From Duganella dendranthematis (GTDB lineage: Bacteria > Pseudomonadota > Gammaproteobacteria > Burkholderiales > Burkholderiaceae_D): a stretch of 64,000 bases of DNA. The stretch spans positions 2,294,001 to 2,358,000 of the forward strand of contig NZ_CP051684.1 in the NCBI RefSeq assembly GCF_012849375.1, written 5' to 3'. The notes below the pieces were generated by a model, which saw nothing but the letters and a program-made list of their open reading frames with translations, made no database searches and was not told the origin of the DNA. The position numbers and the translations under genes were made by a program. Of the stretch, positions 57,850-64,000 are shown in pieces. Within the stretch, counting starts at the first letter, position 1, and each line of letters starts with the position of its first letter.

Positions 57850-58638
57850 TCAGGACTTTGCAAGCGCCAGCGGCTCGGCAGCGGGCTGGCCCGACAGACG
57901 CTGCAAGCGCGCCAGCGCCGACTCATTGCCCAGCGCCGGCTGGCTGACCGATTTGCGGATCGCCTCCAGTTCGGCGGCCTGGTCCAGCGGCTTCTGGCCG
58001 ATATCGGTGACGATGCGCAAGCCTTCGGCATTGGTGCGGATGGTCTCGGCGCGGCGGGTCAGGGCGCTCAATGCGCTCGACTGGCCTTGCATGCCTTGCA
58101 ACCCAGTCAGCTGGGCCTGACGCTCGGCGCGCAGCTGCTGCAAATCCTGCTGGGCGCGGGCCGAAGCCAACGCCTGCATCGCCTTCTTCGCCTGCGAATC
58201 GAACTCGGCCAGCTGCTTCGACAGCGCGTCGACGATGGTTTGCAGCTCGTTCATATACTGTTTGGCGTCGGCTTCCTCCTGCAGTTCCTGCGGCATGCGC
58301 GCCTTGTTGGCCTCCAGCTCGTCGCAGAACAGCGTAATCGTTGATTCCGAAATCTTGCCGCTGGCTAGGCGCTCGGCCAGCGTGCCGGCCGCCTGCTCGT
58401 CGGTGGCGATCAGCTGGCGCAGCTTGACCACATCGTCGGCTTCCTTGTTGAACGCGGCGCGGGCGGCGGCCAGCTTCTGGGCGGTGCTGCGCAGACTGTC
58501 GGCCAGACGGTCGCGGTCGGCCTCGGTCGCAGTCTCCGGATCAAAATTGGCGATCGCTTCGGACACGCGATTGCCCAGCGCGCCAAAGTGCTTGGTGATC
58601 AGGCGCGCGGTCAAACCCCAGCCATTCAAGTTGCTCAT
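57850..58638 (-). CDS. PspA/IM30-like coiled-coil protein (YjfJ type)
   Basis: A 262-residue, almost wholly helical protein with long coiled coils over about 40-215 (for example TAQKLAAARAAFNKEADDVVKLR in short pieces) and the C-terminal ESALARLQRLSGQ, which resembles the end of E. coli YjfJ, a PspA relative. It is probably a peripheral inner-membrane protein. It follows the DUF2491 gene by 30 bp, the yjfJ/yjfK pairing in reverse order. Confidence 0.75.
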   Translation of the reverse strand: MSNLNGWGLTARLITKHFGALGNRVSEAIANFDPETATEADRDRLADSLRSTAQKLAAARAAFNKEADDVVKLRQLIATDEQAAGTLAERLASGKISESTITLFCDELEANKARMPQELQEEADAKQYMNELQTIVDALSKQLAEFDSQAKKAMQALASARAQQDLQQLRAERQAQLTGLQGMQGQSSALSALTRRAETIRTNAEGLRIVTDIGQKPLDQAAELEAIRKSVSQPALGNESALARLQRLSGQPAAEPLALAKS

Positions 58639-58668
58639 GTCAGTCTTCCTTCTTTTCAAAGTTGCGCA

Positions 58669-59445
58669 TCATTGGATAACGATGCGTTGCTGCTCCACCG
58701 GGATGCCAATCACAAAGTCCACATGGATCCCGCGTTTGGATGAATCGCCGTTCACGCTGTGGATAATTTCCGTCGTGATCAGCAAATACTCGTTGCCGCC
58801 GCCGCGCAAAGTGCGCACATACGGCATGAAATACATCTCCTGACGCAGGCCGGTGCTGCCGCTGGCGTCGTCCAGCCGCACCTCGGTGCCGGTGAACGGC
58901 GGCATGTACGGCGTTTCCGGATCGCCGGCGTCGCGCCAGTAATCAAGGCCTTCGCTGCTGCCGAACACCAGCTCCAGATCCAGGCCCAGATCCGCCAGTT
59001 GCTGGCGCCACAGCGTGTAGCTGCGGTCGCCGAGGCCGGCGCCGGCCTGGCCCGTGTAGGCGTCCTGATCCGCGGCCGTTTCCGGAATCACGCGCGCCAG
59101 CTGGGTGCAGTACATGATCTCGCTGACCGCGCCGCTGGCGTTCTGGTAGACCTGCAGGAATTTTTCCTTGTCGTCGCGGTCGCCCGTTTCCAGGTAATAG
59201 CGATACAAGCCGCCGGACTGCTTGAGGCGGATCTGCGATACGGCCAGGATGCGGGTGTCGTCCGCCTCCGGCAGCGTAATCAGCGAACCGTTGGCGACCG
59301 CGCGCAGCAGCGGCGACTGCTGGATGCCGACCACGCTGCCGATGCGCGCGCCGAGCGGCAGATCGCCATCGGTACGCGGCGCCTCGTTGCCGGCCAGTCT
59401 GGCCGCGCCATTGCGCAGATAGTTGTATGCATCGGTCCAGCCCAT
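58669..59445 (-). CDS. DUF2491 (YjfK-like) protein
   Basis: A 258-residue protein of the DUF2491 family. It starts MGWTDAYNYLRNGAARLAG, with LPLGARIGSVVGIQQSPLLRA, QVYQNASGAVSEIMYC, DYWRDAGDPETPYMPPFTGTE and IIHSVNGDSSKRGIHVDFVIG. Function unknown; the E. coli relative is yjfK. AAGGA lies seven bases before ATG 59445, and ATG 59448 and TTG 59451 overlap the upstream stop. The operon is shared with the coiled-coil and membrane proteins. Confidence 0.85.
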   Translation of the reverse strand: MGWTDAYNYLRNGAARLAGNEAPRTDGDLPLGARIGSVVGIQQSPLLRAVANGSLITLPEADDTRILAVSQIRLKQSGGLYRYYLETGDRDDKEKFLQVYQNASGAVSEIMYCTQLARVIPETAADQDAYTGQAGAGLGDRSYTLWRQQLADLGLDLELVFGSSEGLDYWRDAGDPETPYMPPFTGTEVRLDDASGSTGLRQEMYFMPYVRTLRGGGNEYLLITTEIIHSVNGDSSKRGIHVDFVIGIPVEQQRIVIQ

Positions 59446-59447
59446 CA

Positions 59448-60245
59448 TCAATTCCTTTCAAACGAATAATTCGGCGCGGCGCGCAGGCGGCGGAACTTGC
59501 GTACCGAATACACCACCGCCCACATCAGTAAACTCAACACGGACAACCAGGCAAACCAGCGCAGCACGCTCATGAAGAACGACGGCTGCGGCGCGGCGAC
59601 CGTTACCGCAGCCGGTGCACCCAGGCCCGGCATGCCGGTCACCATGGCGCCGCCGTCGGTCACCGGCGCGGTGGCGGCCGGCTGCGGCGGGGCCGGAGTC
59701 CCATTGGTGGTAGTGGTCGGATACGCCACCGGCTGATGGCTCTGGCTCATCGCCCGCCCCAGCATGAAGCCCATCACGCCCGCCATCAGGCCATTGCCAC
59801 TGCCGGACGGCTGTTGTTGATAACCCGGCCCCGGTGCCGGATAGGCCGGCGCGCGGTACACGGGTGACGGTTGCTGCGGCTGGCGCAAGGTGTCGTTCAG
59901 TGGCGGCAGCGGCTGGTTATTGGCAGCGGCGCGACGTTCATCAAGCGTCTTCAGCGCATTGGCGCGCGACGCGCTCTGCTCGACATCGCGCGACATGGCC
60001 GAGGTGTTGCGCTGCGGCTGGGCCGGCGAACCGGCCTGCTGGCCGAAGGCGCCCGGACCGCTCTGGCGGTTGGCGGGCGGCGCCGACGGTCTGCTATGTC
60101 TGGCGGCGTTGTTCTTTTGTGAAGAAAATCCACTTTTAAACGAGGACGATGTGCCAGAATGAGAAGTTGCGCCGGCATACACGGGCACATTGCCGGCCAC
60201 GGCCAGGCAAAGCATCAACAGCAGCGCAGATCGAAATGACTTCAT
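59448..60245 (-). CDS. Exported/membrane protein with Pro/Gln/Ser-rich region
   Basis: A 265-residue protein. It has a signal peptide (to about VYA, residue 24), a long low-complexity Ser/Pro/Gln/Asn stretch (about 27-150), a Gly-rich hydrophobic patch (GLMAGVMGFMLGRAMSQ) and a C-terminal transmembrane helix (about 225-247) with a basic end. The family was not recognised. It is the first gene of the operon with DUF2491 and the PspA-like protein, so an envelope-stress or membrane role is plausible. Confidence 0.7.
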   Translation of the reverse strand: MKSFRSALLLMLCLAVAGNVPVYAGATSHSGTSSSFKSGFSSQKNNAARHSRPSAPPANRQSGPGAFGQQAGSPAQPQRNTSAMSRDVEQSASRANALKTLDERRAAANNQPLPPLNDTLRQPQQPSPVYRAPAYPAPGPGYQQQPSGSGNGLMAGVMGFMLGRAMSQSHQPVAYPTTTTNGTPAPPQPAATAPVTDGGAMVTGMPGLGAPAAVTVAAPQPSFFMSVLRWFAWLSVLSLLMWAVVYSVRKFRRLRAAPNYSFERN

Positions 60246-60330
60246 GATGTGTTTTCACAAAGAGTTGAATGAAAAACAGCATAGCGCCGCGCGTCGGCGG
60301 GTGCATCGGTAATAAAAGGCACGCTTCACC

Positions 60331-60813
60331 ATGACACGTAAATACCTGGACATGAATCAGCACGACGCGCTCTACAAGGTGGCGCGCGCGTATCCCGGCG
60401 GCATCGACGCCCTGGCGCAGGCGATGGGGATCTCGGTCAACGTCTTGCGCAACAAGCTGGCGCCGACGATCGCGTCGCACTATCCGTCGTTTGAGGAGGT
60501 GTCGACGGTGGTCGACCTGTGCCACAAGGCGGGCGTGGCGGACGCGCATCTGCCGCTGCATGCGCTGCTGGTGCGGCACGGCATGGCCGCATTTGTAGTG
60601 CCGATGCCGGAGGCGATCGGCGAAGACGACCTGTCGCAGACGGTGTGCAAGGTGATGAGCCAGGTGGGCGCGGTGGCGGAAGCCGTTTCCACCGCGCTGC
60701 TGGATGGCAAGGTCACGGCGGCGGAAGCGGATTTGATCGAGCGCGAGTTTCAGGGCGCGCTGTCGGCGCTGGGCGAGTGGCGTGCCCGCCTGCGCCTGAA
60801 GGCCCAGCAATAG
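60331..60813 (+). CDS. CII-like helix-turn-helix regulator
   Basis: A 160-residue protein of the phage regulatory CII (GpCII) family. It has NQHDALYKVARAYPGGIDALAQAMGISVNVLRNKLAP read in parts and an acidic helical C-terminal half. Such genes are common on betaproteobacterial chromosomes away from prophages, and no other phage gene is near. ATG 60331 is used; ATG 60352 begins the conserved part. It is divergent from the Yjf-like operon, which it might regulate. Confidence 0.8.
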   Translation: MTRKYLDMNQHDALYKVARAYPGGIDALAQAMGISVNVLRNKLAPTIASHYPSFEEVSTVVDLCHKAGVADAHLPLHALLVRHGMAAFVVPMPEAIGEDDLSQTVCKVMSQVGAVAEAVSTALLDGKVTAAEADLIEREFQGALSALGEWRARLRLKAQQ

Positions 60814-60823
60814 CAGGCTTTCA

Positions 60824-60869
60824 CCCCGCACTTCGCATGCGGGGGTCTGACCCGGACCGGGTCAGACCC
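60824..60869. repeat. Palindromic repeat, copy 3 (tandem arrangement)
   Basis: The core arms GGGTCTGACCCGG (60843-60855) and CCGGGTCAGACCC (60857-60869) are perfect around one base. The CCCCGCA (60824-60830) and TGCGGGG (60838-60844) arms, which enclose the core in copies 1 and 2, here form a separate hairpin just upstream. It lies between convergent genes, where a terminator is expected. Confidence 0.8.
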
Positions 60870-60883
60870 GATGTGGCTTAGGG

Positions 60884-62803
60884 TTACTGGCGGTTTTCTC
60901 GGCGATCGCGGTTAGGGTCTTTTTTCTCGTCGCGCGGTTTTTCGGCTTCGCGGCGCGGTTCGGCGCGCTGGGGTTGCTGCTGCTGCGGTGGCGATGGCGG
61001 CGGCGTGAACTGGCGTGGCGGCTGCTGCGATTGCTGCGGCTGCTGCGGTTGCTGTACCGGCTGCGCCGGCTGCGGCGGACGCTGCTGCTCATCACGCGGA
61101 CGGAAACGGCGCCCATTGTCATCGCCGCCCCGGTCCGTGCGATCGCGCGGCTGTTGCCACTGCGGCTGTTGCGGCTGCTGCGGCTGCTGAGCTTGTTGTG
61201 GCTGCTGCGGCGCCACCTGCGCCGGCTGCGGCGTCGTCGGCGCCTGCCAGCGCGGCGGCTGCCCCGGCTGCTGGCCAGCCTGACCTGGTTGCCCTTGCTG
61301 CCCCGGCTGGTTAAACCGCGGCCGCAACTCAATCCGCACATCGTTCGGGTTAATGGTTTGCGCCGGTGCATCCGGATGGCCGAACTGGTTGGGCGCCAGG
61401 GTGCTCAACTGGCCGCGCGGCTGTTGCGCCGGCACGGGTACCGGCTGCGAAGGCGCCGTCAGCACGCGGCCCGGCCGGTCATTGCGGCCGTCATTACGTC
61501 CATCATTGCGATCAAACCGATCCGGTATGCCATCATGATCGCGGTCACCGCCGCCACGGTTGGTGGTCAAACCACGGCCCGGCGGCTGCGGCGGCGCCAC
61601 TGGCGACACATTATTGACGAAACTCGCCGGCGGAATCACCTGCGCGCCCCGGTTCACCACCACATTGCGGCGGCCTTCAAACTGATCGCGCGGCAGCACC
61701 GTCAGGCCATCGCGACGGCCATTCCAGTCATTGCGCGGCGTGAACGGCTTGCCGTTATGCGTCCACGTCACGCGGCGGTCGTAATCCGCCGACACCCGAT
61801 AGCCCGGCACAAAACGGTCGCGCGGCGACAACGGATACCAGCCCAATCCCGGCCCCGGACGCGGTCCGCCACCATTGCCGCCAACCCAGCCGACCAGCGC
61901 CGGCGCCCACACCGGCCGCCCCGCAGGACGTCCCGGCGCCCACGACCAGCGGCGGCCGACCATCACCCACCGCCCATAGTGCGACGGGGCATAACCCCAC
62001 GGCGCGTTGTCGACCCAGGTCCAGCCCCACGGCGCCAGCCAGATCCAGCGGCCGTCGCGGTACGGCGCCCAGTCCAGCGCCACATTGCGCGGGGTCCACA
62101 GCGGGCCGTATTCGGCGTTCTCGACCCAGGTGCCGTTGCGGTCCAGCTCTTCATAACCGGTCATGCCGCTGGAAACAAAACGGGTGGTGGTGCTGTTGTC
62201 GTAGCGGTCGCGGTCCTCGGACCAGATGTCGAAGCCGTCGCGGCGGGCCACGCTGGTGCGCACGTCTTCGCCGGTCACATCCACATGACGGCCGTTGCTG
62301 ACCACCACCGACGAGCCGGCGCCATCCACCCGCGCGCTACCAGCCAGCAGGCTGATCTGGCTGGTGTCCGGCTGACGGTCAACGTCGACCCGCAAAACAC
62401 CGGGTTCCAGCATGGTGATGCGGGCTTGCGGCGTGGTCAGTTCAAAGTCGCGCAGCAGGTCGGGGTTGCGCACGCGGATGCTGACGCTGCCGTAATTGAG
62501 GCGCAAGCGCAGCAGGTCATCGTCCATGGCGGTGATTTCCAGGTCGGAGTCGCCATCCACCCGCACGGCGGTCGAGCCGACGCGAAATTCGGTGCGGGCG
62601 CCGTTGGCCGTGTTGATGTGGTTGGCGGCCGTCACCGGCCAGTTCAGCGAGGCGCCGACCGGATCGCCATCCCCCACCAGCGTGACTTGCCCTTCGACGC
62701 TGGAGATGCGGCCGACAATCGCCGGCGGATCTTCAGCCTGGGCCAACGCGGAAAAGCCGGCCAATGCGGCCAGCACGACGGTGTGGATAATCTTGCGGCT
62801 CAT
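60884..62803 (-). CDS. DUF6600/FecR-like exported protein with Pro/Gln-rich tail
   Basis: A 639-residue exported protein. It has a signal peptide ending AQA (about 21), then a FecR-like domain (VGRISSVEGQVTLVGDGDPVGA, LNWPVTAANHINTANGARTEFRVGS in parts) and a Trp/Arg-rich middle region (WTPRNVALDWAPYRDGRW, GWTWVDNAPWGYAPSHYGRW). A thrombospondin-3-like calcium loop, DRDHDGIPDRFD, follows, and the Q/P tail covers about the last 170 residues. Function unknown, probably in the periplasm or on the cell surface. AGGAGA precedes ATG 62803. Confidence 0.82.
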   Translation of the reverse strand: MSRKIIHTVVLAALAGFSALAQAEDPPAIVGRISSVEGQVTLVGDGDPVGASLNWPVTAANHINTANGARTEFRVGSTAVRVDGDSDLEITAMDDDLLRLRLNYGSVSIRVRNPDLLRDFELTTPQARITMLEPGVLRVDVDRQPDTSQISLLAGSARVDGAGSSVVVSNGRHVDVTGEDVRTSVARRDGFDIWSEDRDRYDNSTTTRFVSSGMTGYEELDRNGTWVENAEYGPLWTPRNVALDWAPYRDGRWIWLAPWGWTWVDNAPWGYAPSHYGRWVMVGRRWSWAPGRPAGRPVWAPALVGWVGGNGGGPRPGPGLGWYPLSPRDRFVPGYRVSADYDRRVTWTHNGKPFTPRNDWNGRRDGLTVLPRDQFEGRRNVVVNRGAQVIPPASFVNNVSPVAPPQPPGRGLTTNRGGGDRDHDGIPDRFDRNDGRNDGRNDRPGRVLTAPSQPVPVPAQQPRGQLSTLAPNQFGHPDAPAQTINPNDVRIELRPRFNQPGQQGQPGQAGQQPGQPPRWQAPTTPQPAQVAPQQPQQAQQPQQPQQPQWQQPRDRTDRGGDDNGRRFRPRDEQQRPPQPAQPVQQPQQPQQSQQPPRQFTPPPSPPQQQQPQRAEPRREAEKPRDEKKDPNRDRRENRQ

Positions 62804-62885
62804 GGCAGCGTCTCCTGTGGGTAATGCCTGAATAACGCCGCGCGCGCGAAACCGACGACAGCGGTTACAAATACTTGCAAACTTT

Positions 62886-63524
62886 CTAAGCCGCCGCGCC
62901 ACCGCGTTTGACGAAGAACAGCGCCGCGCCGACCGCCATCAGCAGGCCGCCGAACACGCGGTTCTGCTTTTTAACGGCGCGGGCGTCGCGGAAAAAGCGC
63001 TGCATGGACGAAGCCAGGAAGGCGTAGCTGTGCATCACCACCAGGTCGATGCAGCACATCGTCACGGCCAGGATCAGCAGTTGTGGCAGCAGCGGCGACT
63101 TATCGGTAATAAATTGCGGCAGCACCGCCACCATGAAGATGATGCCCTTCGGGTTGGTGGCGTTGGTCAGGAAACCGGTCAGGAAGCGCTTTTTGACGGT
63201 CGGCACCACCACGGCGGCCTGCTGCTGTTCGCTGATGTGGACCTTGGCGCGCCACTGGCTCAGGCCGAGGTAGATCAGGTACAGCGCCCCCACCGTCTTG
63301 ACGATATTGAACGCCACTTCCGACGCCATCAGCAGCGAACCGACGCCGGCGCCGGCGATGAAGAACACCAGCAGCAAGCCGGTCTGCAAGCCAAGGATGG
63401 TGGCGCTGGCGCGGCGCACGCCATACGACAGGCCGTGCGACATCGACAACACGGCGCCCGAGCCCGGCGACACGGCAATAATGCAGGCAGCAACAAAGAA
63501 AGTGATCCAGGTGGCGAAGCTCAT
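62886..63524 (-). CDS. LysE/RhtB-family amino-acid exporter
   Basis: A 212-residue, six-helix LysE/RhtB translocator. It has the N-terminal [21 protein letters not shown] and [19 protein letters not shown] motifs. It exports amino acids or homoserine-like compounds. ATG 63524 begins the conserved protein. It lies 82 bp upstream of the DUF6600 gene on the same strand and divergent from the DUF808 gene. Confidence 0.92.
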   Translation of the reverse strand: MSFATWITFFVAACIIAVSPGSGAVLSMSHGLSYGVRRASATILGLQTGLLLVFFIAGAGVGSLLMASEVAFNIVKTVGALYLIYLGLSQWRAKVHISEQQQAAVVVPTVKKRFLTGFLTNATNPKGIIFMVAVLPQFITDKSPLLPQLLILAVTMCCIDLVVMHSYAFLASSMQRFFRDARAVKKQNRVFGGLLMAVGAALFFVKRGGAAA

Positions 63525-63633
63525 GGCGATTCCGTTTAATTTGTTTAACTTAAGCAATCATCATTGTAGCGGTATCGGGACGCGGCTTGCTTGGGTTAAT
63601 ATTGCCTGTCAAACCATACAAGGAGTACCCCCG

Positions 63634-64000
63634 ATGGCCGGTTCCAGCCTGTTAGCCCTGATCGACGATATCGCCTCCATCCTCGACGACGTCGCCCTGA
63701 TGAGCAAGGTGGCGGCCAAAAAAACCGCCGGCGTGCTGGGCGATGACCTGGCGCTCAACGCCCAGCAGGTGGCCGGCGTGCGCGCCGAGCGCGAATTGCC
63801 GGTGGTGTGGGCGGTCGGCGTCGGCTCGCTGAAGAACAAGGCCATCCTGGTGCCGGCGGCGCTGGCAATCAGCGCGTTTGCGCCTTGGGCCATCACGCCA
63901 CTGCTGATGGTGGGCGGCCTGTACCTGTGCTTTGAAGGCTTCGAGAAAATCGCCCACAGCCTGTTCCATAGCGGCGACGACGAACACAAGGCCGAGCTAC
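63634..64000 (+). CDS. DUF808 (YedI) membrane protein, partial
   Basis: The first 122 residues of a DUF808/YedI family inner-membrane protein, cut by the window end. It has [43 protein letters not shown] read in parts, then [38 protein letters not shown]. Function unknown. AGGAG lies about eight bases before ATG 63634. Confidence 0.9.
   Translation, partial: MAGSSLLALIDDIASILDDVALMSKVAAKKTAGVLGDDLALNAQQVAGVRAERELPVVWAVGVGSLKNKAILVPAALAISAFAPWAITPLLMVGGLYLCFEGFEKIAHSLFHSGDDEHKAEL

Noticed and set aside
60331..60813. Prophage remnant around the CII-like gene
   Set aside because: No integrase, capsid, lysis or attachment sequence is nearby, and such CII-like genes occur alone on betaproteobacterial chromosomes.
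60950..61330. Tandem-repeat or CRISPR-like region
   Set aside because: The repetition is imperfect CAG/CTG-rich coding for a Gln/Pro tail within one long frame; there are no regular spacers.

Overview
The window is a high-GC bacterial chromosome segment from a betaproteobacterium. It is most likely an Oxalobacteraceae of the Massilia/Duganella type. This inference rests on codon use, on the rsmI-lpoA-yraN-diaA-dolP, lipA-lipB and leucine-degradation/biotin gene orders, and on dispersed GGGTCTGACCC palindromes that I associate with that group. There is no rRNA, CRISPR array, integrase or transposase. The only recognised tRNA is tRNA-Pro(TGG).

Layout. 0-5.5 kb: an SDR oxidoreductase and an acyl-CoA dehydrogenase, then a minus-strand arsenic operon (arsC-arsB) that runs into a signal-peptidase-like gene and a flavin reductase. 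5.55-5.85 kb: a gene-free stretch with a promoter and a clear intrinsic terminator, a candidate small RNA. 5.9-11.3 kb: a YihY membrane protein and a peptide-binding protein, divergent from spmAB and dacB (PBP4). 11.3-22 kb: cell-wall metabolism. A BlaR1-like membrane peptidase with a class D beta-lactamase-like domain and a class C beta-lactamase face a minus-strand muropeptide-salvage cluster (GntR regulator, MurQ etherase, AmpG-like permease, GHL10 glycosidase, BadF-type sugar kinase, AmiD-like amidase).

22-34 kb: leucine/isovalerate degradation (mccB, liuC, mccA, HMG-CoA lyase) wrapped around the complete bioA-bioF-bioD-bioB set, so a biotin enzyme and cofactor synthesis sit in one plus-strand run. 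34-36 kb: a LytS/LytR-type two-component pair. 36-41.5 kb: tRNA-Pro, a TonB-like protein, the rsmI-lpoA-yraN-diaA-dolP neighbourhood and a TlpA thioredoxin. 41.5-43.9 kb: cyanase, a DUF3034 outer-membrane protein, an exported truncated haemoglobin and a thioesterase.

43.9-51.5 kb: an ECF sigma/anti-sigma pair divergent from a TonB-dependent receptor, a DUF4331 exported protein, a small lipoprotein, a TPR protein and a HupE/UreJ-like permease with an EF-hand loop. Two matching promoter-like motifs (TGAATCY-N16-CGTAY), each about 47-50 bp upstream of a start codon, suggest that the sigma factor drives the receptor and the DUF4331 operon. This is the best candidate here for an undescribed uptake or sensing system. 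51.5-64 kb: uracil-DNA glycosylase, LysR regulators, a VapBC-type pair, lipA-lipB and DUF493, a Yjf-like (PspA/DUF2491) envelope operon, a CII-like regulator, a large DUF6600-like proline/glutamine-rich protein, a LysE exporter and the start of a DUF808 protein.

Two enzymes lack an expected catalytic residue. The signal-peptidase-like protein has Ala at the usual nucleophile position. The BlaR1-like sensor has STFN in place of STFK. All family calls come from reading the translated sequence; no database search was run.
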